Shown here: one piece after another, positions 11,801 to 19,913 of the stretch | Position numbering within the stretch: the stretch's first letter is position 1 | How the letters are laid out: each line of letters opens with the position of its first letter | Source: Echinarachnius parma | Taxonomy: Eukaryota > Echinodermata > Echinoidea > Clypeasteroida > Echinarachniidae | DNA: 64,000 nt | Assembly (NCBI GenBank): GCA_037951105.1 | Contig: JBAMJV010001399.1 | Location: 113,501 to 177,500 of the forward strand | Reading direction: 5' to 3' | The notes under the pieces: generated by a model | What the model was told of the DNA's origin: nothing | Databases searched by the model: none | The model's input: the letters and a program-made list of their open reading frames with translations, nothing else | Position numbers and translations under genes: made by a program

Positions 11801-14800
11801 ACAACATAAACATCAATAGAGTCAAAGCCTGGGGCTTTACCATTTTTAAAAGATAATGTGTGGTCTATAATTTCCTTTACTGTAATGGGTACAAAAAAGG
11901 CTGTGTGAGGATAATATTGAGTCAAAAATGAAGTAAAATGAACATTTGTATTTGTAAGATTCTTGTTTGCTATAGATTGCCCAATGTCTTTAAAATAATC
12001 ATTAAAACCCTCTGCAATGTCTTGTGGATCAGTCAAAAGTAATCCATTGAGAGTAAATACAGAGGAATTACTGCACTTTTTGCTTCTTTGTAAAACATCA
12101 TTAATGAGTTTCCAAGTCTTATTTATATTTCCTTTAAAAGTATTGAATTTTGACAAATAATATTGTCTTTTTGCAGCCCGAATTTGTTTTGTATAACTGT
12201 TTCTACATTTATTATAACGTTCTTTCTTTTGAGCAGTGGGTTTTTTAACATATTTTTTATATAACTTATTTTTTCTTGCACACATTTTTTTCAACTTTTT
12301 TGAAAACCATTGTTTGTTCCGCCTTTTAATTTTGACTCTTTTAATGGGAAAACAATGATCATATGCATCAACAAAAATTGTCATAAATTTTGAATACTTA
12401 TAATTTGGATCCTCATAACAACTATCAAGAATACAATCAAAATCAATACCTCCTAGGTAATTCGCAAAATTAGCAATATTTTCATCATTAATATCATGTT
12501 TATAAATAACTGAGTCTTCCCTATGAATATCTTTATAATCAAATAACGAAAAAAATGGTAAATGATCAGAAATATCTGTAGTTATTATGCCAGGAAGAAC
12601 TGAGCAGGAACTATTGGTAAAAATGTTATCAATCAAAGTGGCTGTAGTATCTGTTATTCTGGTTGGTTTGATTGTCAATGGATAAAAAGAAAATGAATAC
12701 AAAAGTTCTAAAAATTCATTGCATGAATATTGCACATCTAATTTCAACAAATCCAAATTAAAATCGCCAAGAAAAATACACTCCTTTTTTTCCTTTTGCA
12801 AACTCCTCAATATTTGTTTCAAAGTATCAATAAAAATGGCCTTAGATTGATCAGGTGGTCTGTAAAAGCCTCCAATAACAATATGTTTGCCTGGTTTCAA
12901 AATTTCAATAAAAAGACTTTCACATTGATCATTAAAAACAGAGATATCTTTGCGTGTAATATATTTAATATTGTCCTTAATTGCAAGTGAAATACCTCCA
13001 CCTCTCCTGTCATTGCGAACTGTATGCTCCATATTATAACCTTCAAAACAAACATCATTTTTAATATTTTCATCAAGCCAGGTTTCAGAAAAGGCTATTA
13101 CATCCAATGAACAATTTAAGGACAAGAGTAAAGTTTGTATATCCTCATAGTGCTTTGGCAAGCTGCGACAATTTACATGCAAAGTAGAAAAAGCATTATT
13201 CATTGTTGAACAAAATGTTGAAAAGCTTTCAGGTGTGACATAAATGGAATCATTTCCAGCTTCTTCCAGTAATGCGTCTTCTACATCTGCATTGACATTA
13301 TTAAGTAAAACACTCATTATAAGTACTTAAATATACATGTATAACAGTTACACAAAAACTCTATGAGGCAAGTAGCTACAAACACATAAAGACACATGTT
13401 CAAGTGGCAAGGGTATATGATCATCTGGACCAACGAGTAATATATCATGAACATCGAGTATAAGAGTATTATAAAATTGCAACAGATTGAATGAAGAAAA
13501 GAATGCATAACGAAAGGACAGAGGATTTGATAAAAAGTAGAACACACACCCAAACAAAACAACAACAACAAAAAATCAAAGAAAATAAGCACTGCAGATG
13601 TATGCAGCTTAAAGGGGTAGTTTAGTTTTGGTAAGGCTGAACTTTAGTACCCCAAACCTGGACAGTAAGATAAACTAATAGTTATTACTCCACCATGCTC
13701 GAAAGGTATACAAAATTACAAACGACTATGTAAAACGCCCGTTATCATTCAAAAAGAGCCATTAAAACACAAGAGGGCGCTCTCTAAGAAGGCATTGGTT
13801 TAAACCATTTTTCATACAAAATTATGCATGTGATCTTTTATTGAAATAATGATTAGGTAGATAGATCATCAACAACTATTTAAAAAACGCTTTTGACATT
13901 TTTTGAAAAAGTGTAAGCATTTTTTGAATTTTTTTTAAAAATCGTCTAATTATTTGGGCCCCAAATAATTATAAGATCAGATATATTTATTGATATTTCA
14001 GCCGTTTCTGGACCGATTTTGACCAAATAAAGTTTATTCTGCCATTAAAATTACATGTTCTCTCAAATTCGACACTCAGTTTTTCATTACCTCACAACAA
14101 AATTGTGATGTGCAGCGCCCTCTCTACCAAAACTAAACTACCCCTTTAACTATAAAATTTGAATTGAGTAACTATGAATAAATATGGATAAGACAAATTG
14201 GAAAATTAAACAATTATTTTGAGATAAAATGCAAATTTAAAACGGATCTTAAAAAGGATCTTAAAATGGATCTTGAAATAAAACTTGCCAGAAACAATCC
14301 CTAAGAGTATGGGTCAGTTTGTAACGAGATTTATAAGGCAAGAATGTTTGAGAGTCAAGAATGTCATATGTTTAAACGAACCAGGTCAGCGTCTGAGGAT
14401 ACTATGGCTACACTTGTCTTTCCTCCAGTCGCTTGGACCTGGGCGAAGATTTTTCCGTCGTTTGTCCAGGCACTGACAACCTTGCTGCTTGTGTACACTT
14501 TGTGGTACAGGGCTTGGTTCTTTGCTGTCAGATCCTCTTGGATGGAAATACCTGTGCCCTTGAGTTTCCTTCGCGATTGGATGATGTTCCTTCTAACACG
14601 GTAGCTGCACAGTTTGATGATCAGAGCGCGGTGCTTGCCAGGCTTCATCTTTCCTACTCGATGGGACCGCTCGATGTCTGCTGCTGAGACATCAAGCTGC
14701 AGGCGATCTTTGAAGACATCTATGAGGAGGCGGTCCGGGTCTTCGTTTCGCTTCTCTTCGATGCCGAAGATCCTCAAGCAATTTCGACGTGAATACTGCT

Positions 14801-17800
14801 CTTGATCATTTGCGCTTTTCTTCAGGATGTCAAGCTGATTCTGTTGAGTCTCAATCTGCTGGTGTAGACTTCTCAGCTCCTTCTGGGACTCCTCTACCTT
14901 GACTTCTAGGTCGTGTATAGCGCCTCTGTTCTCTTCGCTGTACTCCTTAAGTCGATGGTAAGTAGCATCAGCTATCTCCTTCACCATGGATTTCACCATG
15001 TCTTGCAGTTGTTTCTGGAAGGTGGGATTTACAAGTAAATCACCCATGACTTCAGTTATCAGAGAAGCTGGTGTCTGTAGATGTTGAGTCTCTGGTTCTG
15101 CTTGCTGCTCAGAGTCCTGTACTCCTGCACCCTGCCCCTGGGTTTGGGCTTGGACTTGGGGTTTTTTCCTTGTAATCGGCATGGTGAATAATATTGAACA
15201 ATTTATGGCAAGAATGTTCTCTAATATATATGAATAGGAGTAGAATGTTCAAAAAGTTTATAAAGAGACTGTAACACGGCGACTAATGTTATTGTACGTA
15301 AATGACAATTGCAGCATCAACGACGTGTACTGTCTATGTAGAATTTCACTTACATGAAAATGAGTAGATGGGACAACTCAATCTGATGACGTCCACGGCT
15401 ATTGCAATTTCGGAAGAAAAACATGTCTCTCCGTGAAGTTTATAAAGTCAAAATGGTCACATTTCTTTGTCGATTTGCCAATAAGTACAGGGCATTCACC
15501 CTCTAATATTATACTTTATTCTTGACTCACAGGGCGCTTACGGAATCATACTAGCCTCGGTGTCGGTCTCGGTATATCAGCCGACATTACAAAGTAGGAC
15601 TCATTATATGCAAAAAAGCTTGTAATGGCAAAGATTCAATTTTCCTGAATTGGTTATTAAAGAGTTGTCATGTTCGCACATTTTATTTTCCTATATAGGA
15701 AGAAACCATCAAGCGTTATCGCAAGGCCCAACAGTACGAGGACATCCCTTCCAACTGCCTGCCACACAAGATGTCCTGGAGCCAGTCCCTGTCTGAGTGG
15801 TACAGGACCACCTGGACAGTGCAGAAAGATCCCTGCCTGGACTACCACATGCTGTACCTCGTGGATCCACTGCTGGATATACCGCCATCTAGGGTGAGTT
15901 ACTGAAACGTACAGTATATTCCACATGCTCATGGCTGAATAGTAATTGTATGCTAATATGCTTCAGTCGTCCCTGATGGATTGGTAACACTACCAGAACA
16001 ACAGGATAGTTTCTGGTGGAATATGTATCCACTGCTCGATATACTGCCCTCAAGTGCGAGTTACTGAAACGTACAGTATATTGTATGCTTATATGCTTCA
16101 GTTGTCCCTGATCAATTGGTAACACTACCAGACCAACAGGATAGTCAAGGAGATGGCTAGACTATCACATGCTCTGCCTGGTGGAATATGGATCCACTGT
16201 TCGACATACTGCCCTCAAGGGTCAGTTACTGAAATTTATGTTCTACATGTTCATGGTTGAATGAAAGTTAATACACTTATATGCTTTATTTGTCCCTGAT
16301 GCAGTGAAACGGGACCAGCTGAATAGTCCACATGCTCTATCTTGTAGAGCTAGGTATTACTGATTTGTGTATTAAATCCTTTTTTGATTGAAACTGTACA
16401 ACAGTGTAACCTTAATTACTGCCAACATCCATTCATAAAGAGCATACCATAATTTTAAAACTATTTGTGCATGCTTCCAATTAGTTACATCTAACAACAG
16501 CATATTTGTTTGTTTGTTTGAAAAGCATAACAGTTTTAGCAACCCATTAAAGACAATTTGATTTAGGTATATCATGCATTGTACACAGACCACGGCCCAG
16601 TTTTCTCCGGACCAGTCCTAAATGATTTAATAGTAGGCAGTTTTCGATCGCTTCTAAGACGAGGGCTGTTGACCTGTCGTCCCAGTGAGGTACCACAATG
16701 AGTTGACTAGACACGTTGACTGTTGTTCTCTACCTCTTTCATTTCACACGACGACGTGCGTTCAAGTCTCTGAATAGTTACGTCATGCAGTGCTCGCGCA
16801 AAATTTGCAGAGATTAGTTTTGTAACAAATGTTTTAAGATATAATGGAGTCAAACCTGTGTATAGTGACCACCAAATGGAAACAATTATATAAGTGGCCG
16901 CTATAAGCAGGTGACCTTAATGGACAGGTTCTGTAAAGTCTTTTAAGTCTTACTTCTGTATAATAGTGACCACTCAGTGGAAAAAATAAATTGCAACTGA
17001 CCTTTATAGACAGGTGCCAAAATATCGTTTTCAGTCAAACCTGTGCAGAATGACCACCAAATGGAAATTTAATAATTGGCCGCTATATTAAGCATGTGAC
17101 CATTATAGACAGGTTCCCATACTGGAAACAATTGGCCGCTTTAAACAGGTTTCAATTACAGACAGGTTCCAAAATATTTGTTACAGTCAAACCTGTGAAT
17201 AATGACCACCAAATGGAAATTTAATAATTGGCCGCTATAAGCAGGTGACCATTATAGACAGGTTCCCATACTGGAAACCATTGGCCGCTTTAAACAAGTT
17301 TCAATTACAGACAGGTTACAAAATATTTGTTACAGTCAAACCTGTGAATAATGACCACCAAATGGAAATTTAATAATTGGCCGCTATAAGCAGGTGACCA
17401 TTATAGACAGGTTCCCATACTGGAAACAATTGGCCGCTTTAAACAGGTTTCCACTAGACAGGTTCCGAAATATTTGTTACAGTCAAACCTGTGTATAATG
17501 ATCACCAAATAGTGCTTATTGTCACAGATCTAGACCGACGGCAAAACAGGGGTTTACTCGTACTAGATTTCTGGTACGAACTACGGGCACGTAGATGCTC
17601 ATGCGCACTGCTTCAAAAACTGACGTCACCGTACCAGTCCACTAGTCAACCTACAAATCGAAAAGTCTGTAGTATGAATAGTTATCTCCCTGGTAGACTG
17701 ATCCAAAATGGAAGAAGAAAAACACTCGCCAGTATTCTACTGAACTAAGTATCGACTTAGTTGATAACCTTGGTCCAGATTAAACTTTTGTATTCTGGTA

Positions 17801-19913
17801 GGTCTGTTTATGACTTTAAGCCAGCCTAAAGTTTGCAGGTTTAACTAATCTGAAGTGGGAACTAAAGTGTGCATTAGTTACTCCAAAGTTTAAACTTAGT
17901 CCAGCCTAAGTTGATAAATTTAGTAGAATATCGCCCATTGGCCTGAATTCTTATCAGTGGCTCAACTTGAGCCCGGCCTAAAAACACAAAGACTACAGGT
18001 AATCAGTTAAACCATTTTGCACCTGCAGCTTTATTGATTGTTGCTTTCCACCACCAGAGATATTCTTGTTTCCTTTCATTATCCAGTCAATTCCTCTAGT
18101 TCTGTTTAGAAATTTACAAAGGGCTGCTTGCTATTTATAACTGGTCACCAGCAATACAATGTCCTGGATGATCCAGGACGCAAATTGGCTGATGACCGAC
18201 TACTATGACTGAATTTCAAAGGGCCCATTGTCCTGATGCCTATAAGCAGAACTCAAGGGATTAACTGGATAATGAAAGGAAACAATTAGAATATCTCCAG
18301 TGGGGAATAGCAACAAGACGATAGGTCTACAGGTACAAAATGGTTTAACAGGTTACGGTAGTCTTTGTCTTTTTAGGCCGGGCTCAAGTTGAGCCACTGA
18401 TGAGAATTCTAGCCATTGTGTTTAAACGCTGAATACCCAATATTTCTGTTTCACTCCTTCCAGGCCCTCTCCTTCACGATATCTTCATTCTTCGTAGACC
18501 CCATGAAGTACGCTGGGCGTGCCTTAAGCGAGTTCCACGCGGAACTCTTTCAGAATCTTCCGGTCTGGGGCGGATGCCTAGCGCTCGTGTCATTCTACGT
18601 TATCGCATTCCTCGGCCTCTATGCCTACATCGCCGCGCCGCGACGGGTGCAGAGAGAGCACCGTCGGCTGGCTGGGTTGAGGAGACGGGAGGAGCGGGAG
18701 CATCGTGCCCTGAAGGGTGGGCGCAGACAAGAGCTTCAGGTGGGTCAGATAATCATTGGTTACTAAGGTGGTTATTACTGTAGATTTTCTTCATTTATTT
18801 TAGTCTTTTATATGTTAGAGTGTACTGTATGCTTTTCTGTCATAGCTAGAAATACATTATAACAGATCAATGTCTGTAATGCAATCGTAGGAGAAACTAA
18901 CCATAATATTATTTCAATGGCTGAACAAAAAACTAAAAGGAGAAGTAATTCAAATATGCGATTATAATTATGTGATTATAATCTTAATTGACGAATACAA
19001 TTTCAATTCATTTTCATTTCCTCAGTATGGGAGGCAGTATTCTGATATGGAAGACGAAGAAGATTATGATGACCATGGAGGCAGAAGAGTCGAGAATGTT
19101 GCCCATCCACCCACACTACCTCCTAGAGCTCAAGCAGCCCAAAGACCATCAAGGAGTCAGGATGCGCAAGATCTACCCAAGAAACAGATGAAGCCTGCAA
19201 CGGCTCTAGATGACCTGGGGTATGAAGGGACCAGGTCGGGAGCAAGGAGCCAAGACCCAATGGGACCAGGAGGCCTCAGTCCTAGGGAGTCATCAGAGGC
19301 CTTTCCTGCAGAACAACAACCAAAGCCAGGTAGGCATGCCTTAAAGAGCAGATCATCACAGGCACTTCCCGTTGCAGATCAACCAGCAGCTGTTAGACCA
19401 AAGGAAAGGTACACAGTGATGCAACAGTGTGGGGATGAAGCAGACATCAGCAGCTTGGAAGCTTCTGGAATCCAGAGGCCAACCAGACTTCCTGAGGGCA
19501 GATCAACAAGGACCAAGCACTCCCCAACACAGACCTCGGTAGGAAGCACATACTCTGGCAATATGACAGCGCACCCGGCTTCCGAGCGCTCTGACGTGGA
19601 GTCTCTGGTCAGTTCTGTAGTGGATCCCACCTGGGTAAACGAGCCGGAGGGTAGTGTCCTTAGGGGACAGGATCAAATCGGAGGAGCAACAGAGTGTTCC
19701 TCTCCTGTCTCCGTAGACAGCCCCAGTGACTTCTCTGTCCTCAGTCAGTCCCCAGAGAATACGAATAGCGCCACCTATGAGTTTATTTCGACCAGTGGCA
19801 TAGGGTCAATTGATGGGGAGGAAGGATCACAGTCAGAGACTCTTCATGAGAACCAACACGAGAATGACTATGATGACGATGACTTTGTTGTACTGAAAAC
19901 AGAGACCCAGTGA
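5611..19913 (+). CDS. CLCC1: CLCC1-like ER chloride channel gene (seven coding exons)
   Basis: Seven exons join in a single frame: 5611-5895, 6618-6821, 7771-7998, 8227-8370, 15699-15893, 18464-18739 and 19026-19913. Each junction has GT/AG and phase 0, giving 739 codons. An in-frame TGA at 5602 bounds the 5' side. Met20 (5668) starts a classic signal peptide in better context, so the natural product may be 720 residues. Recognition rests on the conserved core: WNWIFLYQ after paired membrane helices, then PHKMSWSQSLSEWYRTTW, DPC, VDPLLDIPPS, SFFVDPMKYAG and a third helix, in the same order as in vertebrate CLCC1. Known CLCC1 is an ER/nuclear-envelope membrane protein described as an anion channel with effects on ER ion balance. 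The acidic C-tail (about 295 residues) is longer than in human (551 aa total, from memory). Confidence 0.9.
6371..6502 (+). pseudogene. Decayed duplicate of CLCC1 exon 2 in intron 1
   Basis: The segment starting gatgatctggtggaggc closely follows exon 2 (gatctggcagaggctaaaaggcagctggag at 6621) and ends with a match to ccccgctccacccccatgtga (here ccccactccaccctcatgtga). About 40 extra bases lie in the middle, and the frame shared with exon 2 meets a stop at the tga of 6458-6460 (aaggggttgaatg). There is no polypyrimidine acceptor. It is a relic tandem exon duplication, unlikely to be spliced in. Confidence 0.7.
6618..6821 (+). CDS. CLCC1: CLCC1 exon 2: luminal coiled/Cys segment
   Basis: Encodes 68 residues in phase 0-0 between tttcag and gttagt. 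The start NDLAEAKRQLENC continues a helical stretch begun in exon 1, corresponding to the Cys-containing luminal helix of CLCC1. A proline/cysteine-rich patch (DCPAPPPCDC) follows, then DDMFFFRLTRHLVDILQ, a hydrophobic-acidic helix matching the FRRYLNKIL-type helix in vertebrates. Confidence 0.85.
7095..7330 (-). repeat. Fragment of a SINE-like repeat shared with 24588-24990
   Basis: tatagcacctaatatgatt...ataagcgctttacc closely resembles tatagcacgtaatgatt...ttaagcgctttcc at 24588. It is only a piece, without a clear B box. It sits in CLCC1 intron 2. Confidence 0.4.
7466..7716 (+). repeat. Two extra tandem copies of the exon 3 splice acceptor
   Basis: Three tandem units, at about 7466-7568, 7614-7716 and 7719-7830, each carry a tgatgtc-atggga stretch, a pyrimidine tract, cacatcag, and the first ~45 bases of exon 3 (taccagacagtgggccagtg). 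Only the third continues into the full exon. Use of the second copy (acceptor before 7673) would soon meet a stop (catcaataa). The first (before 7519) has drifted further. Confidence 0.8.
7771..7998 (+). CDS. CLCC1: CLCC1 exon 3: luminal domain before the membrane
   Basis: Encodes 76 residues, from VPDSGPVTAQIGVRLS to GEQINFKSPGIVL, phase 0-0. It matches the luminal region of CLCC1 that precedes the first membrane helix, including the L..LQ.F..G pattern and the W near the membrane (LEWLGEQINFK). NQT at codons 54-56 of the exon is a potential N-glycosylation site on the luminal side. The acceptor is the third of three tandem acceptor copies. Confidence 0.85.
8227..8370 (+). CDS. CLCC1: CLCC1 exon 4: first two membrane helices
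   Basis: Encodes 48 residues, mostly two hydrophobic helices (MSVVVFSLAFGVGMYS and CCLFLAVFVISLIWNWIF) separated by the short polar turn DLYWNRR. The ending SLIWNWIFLYQ parallels SLGWNWMYLYK of human CLCC1, the clearest single family signature in the gene. The donor is tctatcag|gtactt. The following intron is 7.3 kb, mostly a LINE insertion. Confidence 0.9.
8641..8860 (+). repeat. Fragment related to the interior of the hAT elements
   Basis: The phrase gggcccccggaagcttttgg (8751-8770) recurs as ggagcccccggaagctttta inside the hAT element at 25320-26441 and, reversed, inside 54528-59374. Related pieces lie at 22690-22735 and 32230-32280. No ends are seen here. Confidence 0.4.
8990..9062. repeat. 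ATT-rich microsatellite
   Basis: (ATT)n at 8990-9013 followed by imperfect ATT/ATC units up to 9060, directly next to the start of the repeat at 9061. Confidence 0.8.
9061..10057 (+). repeat. Tandem ~150 bp repeat element with AGGTCA direct repeats
   Basis: Begins with a near-perfect hairpin (atgcctccgcaacg...cggaggcat), then gtccgtccgtacgt repeats, then about three diverged ~150 bp units with tttggggtcatgaggtcaa, cacaggactca and tatatgcaaaaat. The first unit has aggtcaaaggtcaaaggtca (9210-9229), three direct half sites spaced by one base. A TTAA MITE (9618-10005) and the LINE at 10058-15588 interrupt it. It resumes at 15589-15640 with aggactcattatatgcaaaa. This is a common repeat type in marine invertebrate genomes. 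Confidence 0.7.
9618..10005. mobile_element. TTAA-flanked MITE, short-TIR family
   Basis: TTAA (9614-9617) then AGGGACTTAGTAAC at the left; GTTACTAGATCCCT then TTAA (10006-10009) at the right. The TIR is 14 bp with one mismatch. TTAA target choice is typical of the piggyBac superfamily. No transposase is present. It is inserted inside the 9061 repeat. Confidence 0.7.
10360..13317 (-). CDS. LINE ORF2: endonuclease and reverse transcriptase
   Basis: 985 residues without a stop. An apurinic-type endonuclease occupies about residues 45-255: LHVNCRSLPKHY (46-57), SETWLD (77-82), GDFNLDLL (184-191) and the catalytic ISDHLPF (249-255). The reverse transcriptase spans about 475-760: NYRPISLLP, FLDFQKAFDSISHD (623-636), GVPQGSILGP (681-690) and LLFADDTNIF with the catalytic FADD at 712-715. 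The C-terminal part ends with the usual GPLLWNKL segment. All key catalytic residues are present, so the protein could be functional. It is typical in length for the group. The exact start codon is uncertain; the upstream frame in the same region is not otherwise supported. Confidence 0.9.
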   Translation of the reverse strand: MSVLLNNVNADVEDALLEEAGNDSIYVTPESFSTFCSTMNNAFSTLHVNCRSLPKHYEDIQTLLLSLNCSLDVIAFSETWLDENIKNDVCFEGYNMEHTVRNDRRGGGISLAIKDNIKYITRKDISVFNDQCESLFIEILKPGKHIVIGGFYRPPDQSKAIFIDTLKQILRSLQKEKKECIFLGDFNLDLLKLDVQYSCNEFLELLYSFSFYPLTIKPTRITDTTATLIDNIFTNSSCSVLPGIITTDISDHLPFFSLFDYKDIHREDSVIYKHDINDENIANFANYLGGIDFDCILDSCYEDPNYKYSKFMTIFVDAYDHCFPIKRVKIKRRNKQWFSKKLKKMCARKNKLYKKYVKKPTAQKKERYNKCRNSYTKQIRAAKRQYYLSKFNTFKGNINKTWKLINDVLQRSKKCSNSSVFTLNGLLLTDPQDIAEGFNDYFKDIGQSIANKNLTNTNVHFTSFLTQYYPHTAFFVPITVKEIIDHTLSFKNGKAPGFDSIDVYVVKTIIHLICKPLCNIFNLCLEQGIVPNDLKIAKVIPIHKKRPKDIFSNYRPISLLPFFSKIFEKCIYSRLLNFLDRHDILSNKQFGFRAKHSTAHALSNFLVHVSQAMENNEIIVGIFLDFQKAFDSISHDVLLAKLHYYGIRGTTLNLFQSYLSDRKQFTVYDFKYSSQQPVCCGVPQGSILGPLLFLIYINDLHLVSPLLHFLLFADDTNIFYQHKDPDYLMETLNIELRKVCEWIKANRLQLNYEKTHIMVFNANKENIDKIQIYMDDKEIQHTDSTKFLGVIIDRDLKWRSHVCDILRKISKMIGIMGKLQDTLPQTVLLLLYNTMVLPYISYCNIIWGSCNKYLLDRIYLLQKRAVRIICHKPFLSHSRPLFLSLNILPICLLHEFQLGVFMYSYYHNLLPMTFNNMFQCNSDVHQYNTRFASDTRLIYGRKSFSNSIFLYKGPLLWNKLANDIKQCATLSTFKRKLKMYLMQQI
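13613..14145. mobile_element. TTAA-flanked MITE inside the LINE
   Basis: Flanked by TTAA (13609-13612 and 14146-14149). The TIRs AGGGGTAGTTTAGTTTTGGT and its mirror accaaaactaaactacccct are perfect over 20 bp. Internal blocks such as ttcgagcatggt and gcgccctc identify other family members at 3905, 36690, 37228, 40690, 61985 and 62613. It is inserted between LINE ORF1 and ORF2, hence younger than the LINE. Confidence 0.9.
14364..15182 (-). CDS. LINE ORF1: coiled-coil RNA-binding protein
   Basis: 272 residues. A Gln/Pro-rich start, then a long heptad-type helix at about residues 65-128 (dense E, K, Q and L), then RRNCLRIFGIEE (132-143), which opens an RRM-like fold as in L1-type ORF1 proteins. 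VFKDRLQLDVSAADIERSHR follows, and a C-terminal domain with GISIQEDLTAKNQALYHKV. This is the nucleic-acid-binding chaperone expected upstream of ORF2. It ends about 1 kb before ORF2; 533 bp of that gap is the MITE insertion. Confidence 0.8.
   Translation of the reverse strand: MPITRKKPQVQAQTQGQGAGVQDSEQQAEPETQHLQTPASLITEVMGDLLVNPTFQKQLQDMVKSMVKEIADATYHRLKEYSEENRGAIHDLEVKVEESQKELRSLHQQIETQQNQLDILKKSANDQEQYSRRNCLRIFGIEEKRNEDPDRLLIDVFKDRLQLDVSAADIERSHRVGKMKPGKHRALIIKLCSYRVRRNIIQSRRKLKGTGISIQEDLTAKNQALYHKVYTSSKVVSAWTNDGKIFAQVQATGGKTSVAIVSSDADLVRLNI
15699..15893 (+). CDS. CLCC1: CLCC1 exon 5: conserved loop between membrane helices
   Basis: Encodes 65 residues, phase 0-0 (tatatag| ... agg|gtgagt). 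Contains EETIKRYRKAQ, then LPHKMSWSQSLSEWYRTTW, DPCLDYH and LYLVDPLLDIPPSR. These match the human series [27 protein letters not shown] and LLLVNPIWLVPPTK in order and spacing. It starts just after the LINE-split repeat ends. Confident. Confidence 0.9.
15894..16330 (+). repeat. Diverged tandem copies of the exon 5 end/donor region
   Basis: After the exon 5 donor the phrases gtatccactgctcgatatactgccctcaagtgcgagttactgaaa (from 16025) and gatccactgttcgacatactgccctcaagggtcagttactgaaa (from 16191) repeat the end of exon 5 and its donor (gatccactgctggatataccgccatctagggtgagttactgaaa). The unit is about 160 bp, with two extra decayed copies. They carry remnants of exon coding sequence plus donor, analogous to the acceptor triplication before exon 3. 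Confidence 0.75.
16847..17510 (+). repeat. Tandem array of ~150 bp units in CLCC1 intron 5
   Basis: The phrase cagtcaaacctgtg recurs at about 17033, 17185, 17334 and 17480, with a first diverged copy at 16848. Each unit has atgaccaccaaatgg, ttggccgctataag and attatagacaggttcc. The central units are almost identical, indicating recent unequal exchange. Each unit also contains a half-length sub-repeat (ttggccgctttaaacagg). Confidence 0.85.
17730..17936. repeat. Small fold-back MITE
   Basis: gtattctactgaactaagta at the left is mirrored by taaatttagtagaatatc at the right. Internal cttagttgata, ggtccagattaaactt and gtttaaacttagtcc also pair. No ORF. Confidence 0.55.
17936..18418. mobile_element. 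MITE with ~170 bp TIRs
   Basis: gaattcttatcagtggctca and cttgagcccggcctaaaaa at the left are mirrored by tttttaggccgggctcaag and tgagccactgatgagaattc at the right. Similarity continues inward through aaccattttgcacc, ttgctttcc and tttcctttcattatccagt, so the whole 480 bp folds. It sits just before CLCC1 exon 6, with its right end about 45 bp from the acceptor. Confidence 0.8.
18464..18739 (+). CDS. CLCC1: CLCC1 exon 6: third membrane helix and basic juxtamembrane region
   Basis: Encodes 92 residues, phase 0-0. ALSFTISSFFVDPMKYAG parallels ALAVTFTTFVTEPLKHIG of human CLCC1. The Lys in DPMKYAG appears to sit where human CLCC1 has the Lys implicated in lipid binding (from memory). LPVWGGCLALVSFYVIAFLG is the third membrane helix, followed by a strongly basic stretch (PRRVQREHRRLAGLRRREE) marking the cytosolic side. 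The donor is cttcag|gtgggt. Confidence 0.9.
19026..19913 (+). CDS. CLCC1: CLCC1 exon 7: acidic C-terminal tail (terminal exon, copy 1)
   Basis: Encodes 295 residues plus TGA, entered in phase 0 at cctcag|tatggg. It is a low-complexity, Ser/Pro/Gln/Glu-rich tail with no folded domain recognised. An acidic patch opens it (MEDEEDYDDHGG) and another closes it (NDYDDDDFVVLKTETQ). Vertebrate CLCC1 tails are likewise long and disordered but poorly conserved. A second near-identical copy lies at 28953-29849. Confidence 0.85.
   Translation, partial: YGRQYSDMEDEEDYDDHGGRRVENVAHPPTLPPRAQAAQRPSRSQDAQDLPKKQMKPATALDDLGYEGTRSGARSQDPMGPGGLSPRESSEAFPAEQQPKPGRHALKSRSSQALPVADQPAAVRPKERYTVMQQCGDEADISSLEASGIQRPTRLPEGRSTRTKHSPTQTSVGSTYSGNMTAHPASERSDVESLVSSVVDPTWVNEPEGSVLRGQDQIGGATECSSPVSVDSPSDFSVLSQSPENTNSATYEFISTSGIGSIDGEEGSQSETLHENQHENDYDDDDFVVLKTETQ

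Larger units (their letters stand above)
10058..15588 (-). mobile_element. Full-length LINE with two open ORFs (CR1/L2/Jockey group)
   Basis: On the minus strand the order is 5' UTR (15588-15183), ORF1 (15182-14364), a spacer holding a MITE (13613-14145), ORF2 (13317-10360) and a short 3' UTR ending in a CAATT-type tail (10061-10080 read on the minus strand). The flanks are the two halves of the same repeat (ggtcaaggtca | aggactcattatatgc), so both ends of the insertion are visible. A possible target duplication is short and imperfect (cattg/catta). Both ORFs are uninterrupted, implying a young insertion. The ATT-free tail and ORF2 pattern fit the CR1/L2/Jockey assemblage; I cannot name the clade. 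Confidence 0.85.

Noticed and set aside
14433-14805. Plus-strand open frames over the LINE ORF1
   Set aside because: The minus-strand frame has the coiled coil and RRM-like domain expected of ORF1.
16847-17510. Tandem units taken for possible coding repeats
   Set aside because: No frame stays open across units, and the array is intronic.
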